From Pomacea canaliculata (lineage: Eukaryota; Mollusca; Gastropoda; Architaenioglossa; Ampullariidae): a stretch of DNA of 64,000 bases. The stretch's first letter is position 1; every line of letters begins with the position of its first letter. Below the pieces are notes generated by a model. The model saw only the letters and a program-made list of their open reading frames with translations. It ran no database searches and was not told where the DNA came from. The position numbers and the translations under genes were made by a program. The DNA lies in the NCBI RefSeq assembly GCF_003073045.1, contig NC_037590.1, forward strand, positions 36,076,751-36,140,750, written 5' to 3'. Of the stretch, positions 1 to 12,600 are shown piece by piece.

Positions 1-3000
1 AAACGAACCGACAGTTAACAAAGCAAGAAACATAATCGTAAACAGAGGACACCATGATAAAAAAATTGTCACATTTACATATTCGTTTGATATAGGACAC
101 AGGTACAGGTATCACAGTGATTATCTATATATCTATATGTGTTTGTGTATACGTGTCATAACTTTATAATGGACCGAAGGTCCTGGGCTAGGATTTCTAA
201 AAGAACATGCATACATCTTTCAATAAGTGACACCTGTTCATAGGGCTGGACGTCCAGACAGCTCCTGCCTCCCACTTCATTACATTTCCTCCATCTCACC
301 CTAATGCGAAATCCTTTCTTAGTGAAGGTATGTGCCTATACATAAACAAAGCTACTTGCCTGGGGGCACACGACCCATGCCACCAAGCATCTCGCCTAGT
401 TTGTTTATATTTACATAGCTGTATCCACTTTGAAAAATATTCGCATTCGTGTGATTTCATGTACCCCGCTTATTTTGTGTAATCTTATACGCACTTCTAT
501 TAGTTAACTCATACTTGGGTTACATGCTAAAAGTTAATTATTTCTGCATGTACTAGGGGGATAAGAGAGCGTCGATGGAAGAGACACCACCTTGGCTCAT
601 GTATCAGTGATCTGGGTCGCTGGGTAATTATCCATCATCCATACAACAGTGATCGATTTGTACGAGGCAAAGAGCAATTCCGCGTTGAATGTAATAAGTG
701 CAGAGCAGATTTACTACCTGGTGTAAACAGATGGAAATCATTCTAGTCCTGGTTTGTGTACAACACTTGAGGTGAACAACTCACATCAAGACTACAGCAC
801 ATTTCAGCTGCTGCTTCGCGAAACATTGTTGGAACTATTATGTGTCCTCCATTCTGTTTGAGTGGCTGATGGCTGTAACTCTTAAAGTACTAGTGGGGTG
901 AAGTTATTTCCAATGTATTGGCAAAGCTCACATGATATTATTTCACACAAATCTGTTTTAGAGATACACAACTACAAATATCACCATGCACAGGTCAAGG
1001 TCAACAACACTGACGTCAGAATTGTACATGGATACATGTACGCTGCGAAGGCCTCAAGCCAATAGGAGAGCTGATACAAACGTGACCTTCACGATCTTTA
1101 CCTCTCTCTCTGTGCATAAGGATGGTTGAAAGCTTCCTTCAACAACATGCTGATAATGATGATGATAATGAGCAGGAACAGAAAAAATATCAATTATGCA
1201 ACCGCACAAGCAAAACAAAGAAACTGAAAGTAGCAGTGTTGACATCGTACTTACAGCAGAAGCAAAACTTCGTCTGTGTTACTGTCACCGCTTGTGGCGA
1301 TTGATCCAATTCCATTCCCAAAGACAGACTAGAATGACGACACAGAAAACTCAGCTCACATAGCTCACAGGAAGAATGTCTCTTGCTTTGAATGGCGGCG
1401 CAAACTGGCAGTTCTATAGCATCAGTGTTGTATCGCTTCTGGGCGAAATCCGTGGACGTGGACGATGTAGTCGACAAGATCACTCAAATCCCTAACATCA
1501 AGATCACCCCGTCTTTCGGCCCTTGGAGTGAAGGAAGGGAAGGGGACAGACTCGTGACGATCGAGGCAGGACGTGACTTGCCTCCCTGTCCCCCACCCGA
1601 GATCGTGTCCCGAACAACCGCCACAAAGAGGCAGCAGTGTTGTGTGCGCGGCCACAAAGGGCCAGCAAGCTTGTTTTCGCGGCTCGCCGACACTTGGGGC
1701 TGTGGCCCGCTGTCCTCGCGGGCACCTCGATCGATGATGTTGCAACAACGCAAACGTCAGCATCAGCATCAACCAGCCTGAACTCGTCACTCCTCCCTCT
1801 CCTCCTCCCTTTTTTCCCTCTCCACTCCCTTTCACATCTACTCAGTCACCCTCTATATCATACAATACAAATGATGATGTACATCTTTGTCCTTTGGGTT
1901 TGGTTTGGTGTAGTCCAGCTTGATGTCACATCCTGATAAAAACTAAAATCACTAAAGACTGCAACTAATAAATAATTTTGACAGTCCGAAAAATGCAAAT
2001 AATCAGATCCAAATTTTTTGTAACTGTTCAGTTCCAAGCTATGCGGAAACAAAAACATCCACTGTTTTTTTATTTGGATAAAATAAATTGTGTTGTAGTG
2101 ACATCGGGGAACAGAACCGACTGTAAGACATTTTTATATTTTACAATGTGTGTCTTAAAGTTAAGATGTAAACGGATGTTGAAAACTGTTGACACTAACG
2201 TGACGTCGAAGGAGTTCGATTGGTCACCAACAGCTGTACGGCGATCGACTAGCGACTTTTTTTTCACACTTGGCCAAAAAGACCTTCGCTCGACCTTTGG
2301 TTCAGCAGAAAAGCGGGTACAATGAGCATTAATACTGTCACAACTGTTATTTGTTGGAAAGTCTTTAATGCTTTATGTCCGCCATCATCTGCGGGCCTGA
2401 ATAGACTGTACAACAGCAATACTCAAAATGATATGAGCCACTCTTACAATGACATGAATAAAAGATTGTGGCACCAGTTGTTCGTATTCATCCACAATAG
2501 GCAATTGATTGGGCTGGTGTCTGTAAGTACTTGCTCAGGAATAGTAAAATTATCGCCTCTTTCTTCTGAATCAGTCTTCTTTGGACATTCCTTCAGTGCT
2601 GGTATTTATTGTATTTCCCTTCAAAGCAAACTAATTGGAAAGGAAATATGAAAAGGAAAACTGAGACTTCAGTAGTACTAATCCATGGCCTGAGAGCAGA
2701 TAGAAAGACAGCCTGGCAGAAGAAAGACAAATGGACAGAGAAATATACGGTGCACACAGAGACAAATGTCGGATAGACAGAAGAACATATAAGTAATGAA
2801 AAGAAGAATGCAGGAGACCTTTAGACGTTTGGCACGCGCAGAGAGATGTGCACGTCCTTCAGATCGATCAGTGTATATCTGTCCTCGGTGTACATGATCG
2901 ACTATCTGCTGCCCTGGCTGCCCTGCAGTTTGTCAAACTCGCCTGCGGACTTGTCTAGTTAGATATTTCATTTATAGCCACTTGGACATCAACCCTTGAG

Positions 3001-3057
3001 TTCAGAAATATAATTTATAAGCCAGTACATACATCTTGTCTGAAAACAGTGCAGTTA

Positions 3058-3185
3058 AGTGTGTGTGTGTTTTCGTGTGCGTGTACGTGTGCGAGTGATG
3101 TGATGTGTGTTACTGGGTGTACACTTGTGTGTGTGTGCGTGTATGTATCTCTATGTCTATCTTTACATCTGTGTGTGCGCGTGCG
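3058..3185. repeat. (GT)n-rich microsatellite
   Basis: Interrupted GT/GTGC dinucleotide tract lying outside any supported gene. It produces a spurious His/Thr-rich frame on the minus strand. Confidence 0.75.
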
Positions 3186-4799
3186 TAATAGAAAAGACAA
3201 CAGAAACTGAAAGAAAAACAGATGATTAGAGTTAAGGAAGGTGCTGATCAAATATAAGACATAAAAAGACACAAAGAGGGAGAAAAAAAGGAGCGGAGGT
3301 AATGAGGGTTGAAAAGGAAAAGAAGATCACAGAGAGGAAGAACAAGTTAGTGAGAAGGTGAAAGAGAGAAAACAGTCAGCTGTGAACCAAGGCCATGCAG
3401 AGGGAGTCACCAAGGGCAGGGAGTTAGCCAACGGGAACTTCCTGTTTGAGACAGACACGACTCGTTAATTAATGAGACAGCTAAAATGGCGTACAACTGG
3501 CAAAAGAGACAACCACTGGTACATAAAACTTGTTTACACGCCGGTCGCCGCAGTTGTATATGCTACTTGTCTGTGAAACTGAGATCACTCCGCAAACTAT
3601 TACTTCACAAAAATAAAATCAGCTCTTGCTTCTTTGAAAGACTGTTTGCATATAATGACAATAACTATATTTATACTACAGTTGACATTTAATCATAAAC
3701 AATCATTTACACACTGACCTACTATCGTTTGTAGCTTAAAAATAAACACAGGTCATCTCTGTGTCCGCTTTGTTTTCGAAATTAATAGCAGACTTTGTGT
3801 AACTGTATTTTACATAAATTCCGAGCCATTTACAAGATCCAACATCATTCACGACTCAAAAACTCATCGAGGGCTTCTGCATTCCACTCAGTGCTCGAGC
3901 TCTCCCCACCTGCCTTGTTCACCTGTGTCCTCGTCGTTGTCTCTGTCTCCAACATCGCTGAATAAACCAGAGGCTTTGTGACTTAATGTTTCATTCAAAT
4001 GCTATCACTTCTTTTCAAACGGATGTGCCGACAGGAAAAGTCCACATAAACAATCAAGGTGGAGAGGAAGACGCAGACACAAGAGTTCGCCGCCTGATAA
4101 AGGGGAAGCAACTCCATCGATTTACTCCGCCCCCGAGCAGACGAGAGGAAACTTTGTATCTTGTCACGAGTGGGGAACTAAAACTACGTTTCTGTTTGGA
4201 TGAACATCAAAACCGTGCAGGTATGCATCATTTCTAAAGTGTCTTCTTGTTCTCTTGCTTGAATTATTTGCCCGAATTATCAGCAGACGTGAAGCCGTGT
4301 TTACGAAATGGCCGCCGTCACACAGTCCGTATACTTACATACATAACGAGCCATGTGAACTCCGCGTGCATGTTTAAACTGCAAACTCACGGAGAGCATG
4401 TCATACTCGCCAGGAAATTAGCATTCCAAACATCTGGATGGAGTGGCCGTGGAGAGGTTGACCCCAAATTAACCTCTTGACTTATGACGTATTAAATTGT
4501 TGAAAAAAACTGTTGAAGAAACAGCCGAAGCTCAGGATTAGGAAGTGCAGGTGATTGGGAAGTGCAAAGGATATTTTTGTGTGGAAAAATTGTTTCATCT
4601 GTTGATTCGGATCAGTCATCTTATTTCGTTGTACAGAGACTCAAACTGTGAGAGAGACGACGCCCATCGTAAGGTTGGCATGTTACGCCGAGCGTGACGA
4701 GTTTGATATTTATTATGCGTGCACGTTGTACTTTGTGCGAGCTTTAATGGGCTGACAGCTTGGTGCTATTTCATTCATTCATTCTCATTTGCGTCTGCT

Positions 4800-4940
4800 T
4801 CATCTCTTAATTTCTCTCCCCACCTCTCTTTCTATTCTATCTCTCTGTCTCTCCGTCTGTCTCATTCTCTCTCTCTCTGCCTCCTTTTATCCTTTCTCTG
4901 TGTGTCTGTGCGCGCGCTCGCGCGTGTATAAATGTGTGTG
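4800..4940. repeat. (CT)n tract grading into GT/CG-alternating sequence
   Basis: A pyrimidine-rich CT/CTCT run is followed by alternating TGTG and CGCGCGCTCGCGCG. Alternating purine-pyrimidine runs of this kind can form Z-DNA, but the sequence shows only the composition. Confidence 0.7.
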
Positions 4941-6204
4941 AAACAAAAGACAAGCAGGCGCAATGGTGAGATAGGGATGAGGTCGCTTCGCTTTCAAGAT
5001 AAGCTCATGTTTCACATAACTTACTTCTCGTTGATATAAAGGAGGTACATATTATTATTATCACAGAGACGAAAGTGATAACACAAAGTTTTATTTTTTT
5101 TAATCTGCCGCATCCGAGATTAACACTGCATGGCGCATTTACTACCTGTAAACAATATGAAAGCTTGGACAAAGCATGATGTACACATACTACCCGCAAC
5201 ACGACATGTTTGTCATTTATGATTTATTACTAGGAACAACCTGTAAACAACCTTGACCTGTGAATCAACAGCCTGTGGTGTTTATAAACAGTTCCGAAAG
5301 TCATTTTTTTAAAATGGAAGTATTTTGCACTGTCATTTTCCTTTTATTCAGTAGCAGAATTGATAGTATTTTTGTCAAAATAAGTTCGTTATGTCAAGTA
5401 GTAGTAAATATCACTGTAGGACTGGAACTTAATAGTAGGTAGGGACAGAAGAAAAAAGTCGCTGGCTTTCTCAAACTTTCCTACTCATTTTTTTCTTTCC
5501 TTTCCACCCACACACATATGACACATACATATATATATAGAGAGAGATTTAAACCTAAACACATTATAAATTACAAGCTATAATATTTTAGCAGCAAAAT
5601 TATTGTGTATTTTACTTCTTAATCATCTTTGTAATAAATGGCGATTCCTAGTAAACTAGTCTGGTTTCAACTTGAATTTCCTGTCACGCACTTGGTCAGT
5701 GTGGGGGCCTGCAAACTAACCCTACTCATCTAGAAAATCAGTTTGCATTTAATTTAAAAATGTAACCTTCCAGCTATCCGGAACTTTTTTTTTTTTGGGT
5801 GTTTGTTTTAACGATCAAATAATGTTTCCTTGCCGTCAGTGTTGACCACCTGCGTCGGTGTTGGCTGTGTAATCAGAAGGGTGTCCTTTATTCAATCAAC
5901 ACCTATCTCCCCGAACTTTCTCGATCCTGGTCATAGCTGATGGTACGGGGAGTGTAAAACATGAAGTGCGATGTCTAACGTGCTTGGTGACAGTTAAACA
6001 CTGATAACAAAAGACACTCCATGGCGATAACACCCAGATAGTCAGCAGAGTGCTTTCTGCATGTGTTATCACTTTGCTTGAACTAGAGATAGGGTATTGA
6101 TTTCAAGCGGGTCATTAAGTTTGTTCAGCTAACTCTACTGATAGATAAAATACCCACCCCAAGTTTATTTTTTAAGACAAACAAAACTCATGCTGGGATT
6201 TAAG

Positions 6205-6282
6205 TAAGTCACACACACTTGGTCAAACGCGCGCACAAACACACACACGCACGCACTCACATATATACATGCCTCTGTTGGC
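6205..6282. repeat. (CA)n/(CG) interrupted microsatellite
   Basis: Interrupted ACACAC, CGCGCAC and ATATATAC runs about 360 bp upstream of the FYVE-ARM start codon. Confidence 0.65.
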
Positions 6283-6565
6283 TATGATTGTGAATAATCA
6301 AGTTGTATGATGACCGTTTTTTTTAAAAGCGAGAAGGTTCGCGTTTGATTTTATTTCTAAAGTTTGTCCTTCATAAATGTGTGCACTGAATGAGGATAGC
6401 TGACAGAGACTGCTTCTGCTCTTCCGTGTTGGCTGTCATCCATCATGTGTCAGCTGCTCTGTTTGCAGCTTATTCAACCTTCCCGTCTCATGGTGGCTCC
6501 CCGTCTTGCAACCTCACAAAGGTCACCGTACTCAGCTAGGGGGGAAACAAACTAAAACGGCGTGG

Positions 6566-6577
6566 TGACGTCACGTG
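6566..6577. promoter_or_regulatory. CRE overlapping a CACGTG E-box
   Basis: The full CREB/ATF palindrome TGACGTCA (6566-6573) overlaps the E-box CACGTG (6572-6577). It lies 62 bp upstream of the first in-frame ATG of the FYVE-ARM gene. An in-frame stop at 6537-6539 limits how far upstream the coding frame could extend. The motifs are seen directly; promoter function is inferred from position. Confidence 0.45.
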
Positions 6578-6638
6578 TGAAAGTGCCAGAGGTCAGGGGT
6601 CCCGTATTTGCCCCTTGAAGGATGACCGAACCGATGTG

Positions 6639-9600
6639 ATGGACGAGACTGGAAACCGAACCGGGGGTCGACGCGTGTCCCGACAGATGTCGCACGGGCT
6701 GGTGGTACCCGCCATAGTGCGGGTGGATGGACAAGACTTGCACCCTGCTAGAGTGGAGGGCACCAGTGACGTCTTCCGCGCTCCTATGTTTGAACTGGTG
6801 AAGTCGAGGTCAATATCTGTCTGTAATTACCAATTTCGCTATTTTTTATTATAAAATATGAAAATTCTTAATTCATTAATAAAACCACTACATATCACCA
6901 TGCTTTATGAGACTCGGTCAGTAGAAACAGAATAAAATGTTAACTTTTTCTAGAAGCTTATGCTACGATATGTGACTTAACTTTTTCTGAGAGCTGCTAA
7001 GGTATCTGCATATAAAATCCTCACTGGTGAGCCGTCTTCAGGTGGGTTCCAGATGAGGAGGTCAATGCCTGTGCCCTGTGCGGCGCGAAGTTCAATCAGT
7101 TACGGCGACGACACCACTGCCGCCAGTGCGGCCTCATCTTCTGCGCCAAGTGCTGTAAAGAAAAGGTGAGCTACCCGGATGTAATGTAATGTACCGTTTC
7201 TGAGATGATACTAATTTGAACTAGTCAGGACCAGCAAAATCTTCTCTATGGTCCTCAAAAGCGGTTTTGAGCTTTAAGGCCTATCTCAAATTAATTTCAA
7301 ACAATCTCGAACCGCATAAACTGTTTTACGATATCGGTGCAATCTACAAGTCTCCTAAACTTACACGTAAATAAACATTTGCTTGTTATTTATTTAATAT
7401 TTATTTAATATTCATTTAATATCTCGTGAGTGGTGGTGGAAGTTGTTCTCGAGGTCAACATAATCTTTCTAGTAATATTCCCAGATTATTTAGGAAAAGA
7501 CAAAGCACGTGCATCTTGGAAAAATCTCCGCAATTTGTGGTTTGAAGTAAACAATATCTAAACTGATTTTTGTCTGCAAGATTCCGCTTCCACAGCTGGC
7601 TTGTGAGGAACCAGAAAGAGTCTGCGAACAGTGCCGCCCGGTCGCTGAATTCGTCACCAAATGCAGGTCTCCACATCTGGTGAGTACAACTCATGTTCAC
7701 CGTTTCTCGTTGAATCCGCAATGTTTAGTTTATTCCTTGTTATTCCTCGAGGAGCATAGGTCCACAGAATACGTAATGACCTGGCTCCAGATAGTGAGGT
7801 CTCTAACACCTTCTCTCCCTAATGACCTGAAAAAGGTCATGGGACGACCTTTGGTTACCAGAGATTCATTGTGTTTGAATGAAACATGTTTCACATCACG
7901 GTTGTACGAATGCACAACTAACAATCCGTGATTGTAGCGAACATTATTAGAAAAGTATTATTTCAAGCAACATGTTGCTAGTAAGCTTGAATTGCAGATG
8001 ACTCGCCGCTCCAACTATAGATTATCTATCACGATCCTTGCTGCTTCTGGTGTGTGTGTTGTACACAATAGTCAATGCAAACAGTTAAGGCTTGTCCCTC
8101 TGCATTGTCCACCGGTAATTCACATTAGTAATGTTTTGTTTGTTTGTTTGGTTTTTTTTTTTTTTTTTTTGCACAGCCCTTCCAGCTAGAAAGTGCGAAA
8201 GGCTTAGCACATGCCACCAAGGATCCAAAAAAAGTCGGCAAGGCAAGTCACTTTACACCCCTTGAACCTCTCTCTCTCTAAATATATAATATAATATATA
8301 ATAATATATATATAATATAATAATTTCTCTGGAACAGCGTACTATGTTTTTATTAACATTATCAGCAGCTAATCAGTTAGTCTTCTGACAATTGTGTCTC
8401 TTGATAAAAGGACAGAATTGCCCATAACTTCAACTATGCTCTCTACAGTCATGAAAAAAAAAACATTCCTAAGAAAAGATTGATACAAGTAGTCGGCATT
8501 TCTTTAGGGAAATGAAAACGGAAACTTATTGAGTATTAAACTAAACAAATTTCACACTAATGTTTGGGCGCTGCAACGGTTTTAACCAGCAGCTTAAGAT
8601 GATACAACTTAAAAGCGGACAAAGAAACTGAAATGGTCTTGTTCTTGGGTCGTAATGTTTAGGGCTCACTTAACCATTCTGACATTTATTACTTTTACCG
8701 TGAAGGAGGCTGACGGAGGAACTGATGGATTAAAAGTACTGCTAGGCTGTTTGATGTCAGTAAAGTTGCTATTTACATTTGCAGGTTGTGGAACTGGGCG
8801 GCGTCCAAGCTCTCATTACGCTTTCCATTATTGACAACGTTCAAATCCGGGTTTGTGTTCGTTGACAAATATGTACATTTGTTAATTTTACTCTTACAGC
8901 CGTCAGGCTGTTGTCATTATTGTTGCCATAGAAACCTTTGGAAGTGGTTGGTTTTTTTTCCAAGCTGATATTTGACTTGGTGAGATGAGCACATAACTGT
9001 TTAGAGATAATGACATGATTTGTTTTTCCAGGTCTTTGCTTAAAATATGATTATAATTTATAATGCAGTCTGGCGGAAAATTTGCTTATGCAAAATGTAC
9101 GTTGTGTGGATGAGCATGAATATATATATATATGAGCACGTGTGTGCGTGTAGGAGTGTGGTGCTGACCACATGAGTGTGCATGTGAACCTGCGAGAACA
9201 CGTCAAACGAGTCGATTTTTTTTTACTACTGACAAAAGCAGGATTTGTGATGTAAAGGTTCCTACTTTGAAGTGCAATAATTATTATGATCATCATTAAA
9301 GAAGTCCTCGCTTACCTCTCCTGTTTGTATGTGTAAACCCCGAAAAAGTCCCCTAGTGACGTCATCGCTGGTTTGTTTTTCAGCGTCACGTGACCGCCGG
9401 CCTGCACGCACTTTCCACGCGTCCCGCGTTGCACACGATGCTGGCTGAGGCTGGCGCCGTCAAAGCTGTATGTAGGTAAGTGCCACGTGACTGTCATCAA
9501 ACTAGTGAGTGCAGCGTGACTGTCATCAAACTAGTCATTAGAACGTTACGTCACTGTCATTGAATGAGCAAGTAACAACGTCACTTCCATCGAATTAAAC

Positions 9601-12600
9601 GTTACTTAATTGAGGTAGTATAGACACCGTTGCTGTTACCGAATAATAAGTGTATAGCATCACCTTCGTGGAAGCGAACCAGCACAGTGTTACTTTCAAA
9701 GAGTTTGTAATTACAACATCCTTTCAGTTAAGTAAGGAGCGTCATTGTCATCGAGGTCACAAGTTCAGGATATTAACGGGTGTCAAGTTTGTCGTGTGTA
9801 GGATATATACTGGGACACAATTTTTACATGCAGGATACTAACAGGAGTCAAGAACGGCGAAGATGAGACTCTTTGTGACGGAATCAGCGCTCTTTTAATC
9901 TTCTGCAAGTCACCGGAACTGAGGGGCAAAGGTTAGTCGGCTCGTGCTGTGCGGACAGCAGGACCTGTCTTCCCGGTATCCACGTGTAGATTCATGTGTT
10001 GGCTGTGTTTATTAGAATCTCTAGAAATTAATAGCAACTTAGTGGCAAACACGAAAGATACTTTGCGGGCCTACTTTGCCGGGACAGTTGTACTGCCCTG
10101 AAAAATTTGCGCGTGACCAACTTTGACACAAAACGTGGAAGACGGATTAACCATGATGAAAAACAAAAACTCTCCTTGAGTCAACCATGCGTGACATGAT
10201 CTTTCTCGCCGCCTGAAAAACACGGTCATGTTTACATAAATTACATTAATTATTTATATAGTTGATAATGGAAATACGCGACTTAATCAGTTTCTATTCA
10301 GTTTAGCTAATTTCCTTAATTGTTTTCGAATTCTGCGAGCTTTTGCCAGTCCGTTGTTATATGTTGCCCCAATATGCTTCGTGTGCCGGTTATCCCATTT
10401 TTGTTTGTTTTTTTGTCTGTTGATATCTCTCTGTTCTTTTGTTTGCTGACATGTTTTGGTCTGCGTGTTTATGTGTTATTTGCTTTGCTTTTGCAAAGCG
10501 TATTTAGCCTTTTGTTAACTAGGGAAATACGCTATATAAGATTGGTTTATTATTATAATTATGGCAAATGCAGCGAACCTCCTTTCTCTCTTACTGTAGT
10601 ACCAAAAACTATACACGTCCGTGGTAGTTCTATTAGCATCAGTGATGATCCAGAGAGTTAGTTGTGTTGACTCGTGTGTACACACACGGTTGTGACAGCG
10701 CTGGACGATGGCGCCCTGGGGCCGGTGTTGGAGCTGTGCACCCACCCGAGTCAGGCGGCGGCGCTACTCGCGCTCAGCACCCTGGCGCACATCGTGGACA
10801 ACCCGGGTACACACGACACCATCGTCAGCAGCCCCAAAAGAGCGCTACCCCGCATTCTGGCCCTCACCGCCTCCGATGATGAACAGGTTTATTTCATTAC
10901 AGCACCTTGTACCTGGCTCTATGACAAATGTGACCAGTGTTTTGTACGTGGACTGTGTGCAATCCGAATTAGCACATTACACATCAAATGGAATGATCTC
11001 ACCTTTCTGTAGAACAGATTCGTTTTTTTAAAGATGATGCTTCCTCTAGTATTTATGTGACAGGTGTTTCGTCTTGAATTGATGAGTTTTGTACACCACA
11101 AAGATAGGCCTGTTGATTATAAATCAGATATTATTTCATAACTTTCATGTTTGATAATTTAACAAGGTGTGTTAGCTTTAGCAGACATGTTGGTGACAGA
11201 CGCAATTTGGTTTCTTAACTTCGTTTTGCTGATTTACTTTTTTATTTTTTTTTATTTTTTATTTTTTTTTGTACAATATGTGGCATGTCATCGTCAGCAC
11301 AAGTTTGACCTTTTCAGATGCAGGAAGTTGCGCTGAAAATTTTGGCCCATCTTTCGACTGGAAACGATGAAAACAAGCACAGGATAGTTCAGGTAAGTTC
11401 GTGTTTAAACTTCGTAGTATCATTTGGACTCTTCTTTGCAATGTTATATGTAGTATATACAAAGTGTGATCGGCTAGGGCCTGAATACAGTCGACGATGC
11501 ACCAGCAATGGTTCCACGTAACGGCATACTCGAGGTACCTTTAAAATAATAACATTTATTTTGTTGCCTTTAGTCACAATATTTCCTGTCCTGGGTTTGA
11601 GTCCTCTCGAGCTGTGTCTCGTATACAGGAACTGAGAGGAGTGTGAACATTCTGTGAGCAGGAAGACTTTACCAGTGGCCGAAGTCTGCACAAAGCTTTG
11701 AACAGAAAACCTAAAAGCGAGCAAGTCCTGTGTAATGCTGCCTGCCTTGTAGCCAACCTAGCCACGGGTCCTGACGATCAGGTCTGTGTATTCTGATCAC
11801 TTTCCTTCATTGAACTGCATTATAAACATTTCCTCGTCAGCTGAGAGCTGGAAGTGATCGGGCTTCTGCTAAAACACAAGCGTCTAAGAACAATGATGGC
11901 TTAGCAACATCAAAACTTCCTAATCTTTTATTTGTTAAAATTCCAGTCTTATTTCCGGATGGTCTAATTCCACGACAATAATCTGACATGATTTGTAAGC
12001 CTCACAATGTACAAAAGTATCCAACCCTAACAGTGTACAGCGATCCAACCAAGAAGTTTCATTTTACTTTAAATCCATTTTGCAGGGTGGCCTCCAGGAG
12101 CTAATGGTCTTATCCGGGGATCTTCTCACGAAGGGACCAGCCAGCAGTGAGCTGCTGTGCCATCTTACTCGTGCCTTGGCCAACTTCGCGAGGTTCAGGC
12201 AGAACAGCAACAGACTTGTGAGTGTCTCTTGTGTAGGAGCTTTTTTTACATCCCCATGTCAGAAGAAAATATACGTTTACATACGCCAATAGTTAACAGT
12301 ATAAATGTCGATAAGATGTTTCACGCACATATTAGCTCTATAGAAAACCTGGAAATGATATGCAACGATTATAAATAAAAGAACTATTGCTCTTAGTTTG
12401 AACAGCTGGTATTGACATGAGACCTTCGTGGACCTCTTGAGCCATATTTTATTTTCTCTCGACAGATGTTGTATCTTCCCACGGTGGTCAATAACTGCTT
12501 GAGGTCCGCCATACCTACAGTCCGCACCCATGGACTGCGTTTCCTGCTGTCCCTCCTGACTGTGATGCCTGCTCAGACCACAGAACTTCTCCTCAAGTAT

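Larger units (their letters stand above)
1..6540. other. Gene-poor region, no supported gene
   Basis: No open frame here shows a recognisable domain or a convincing exon series. The stretch is AT-rich with several simple-sequence tracts, listed separately. An ATG-initiated 129-codon frame at 1392-1781 lies in a locally GC-rich patch, but its product is unrecognised and it has no clear exon partners, so I do not call it. A palindromic CRE-like TGACGTCA occurs at 1011-1018. The region could hold 5' non-coding exons or regulatory sequence that cannot be recognised by eye. Confidence 0.6.

Noticed and set aside
1392..1781. 129-codon ATG-initiated frame in a GC-rich patch
   Set aside because: No recognisable domain, no conserved motif, and several overlapping frames on both strands caused by the GC-rich composition. 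It could be an unrecognised first exon but cannot be supported.
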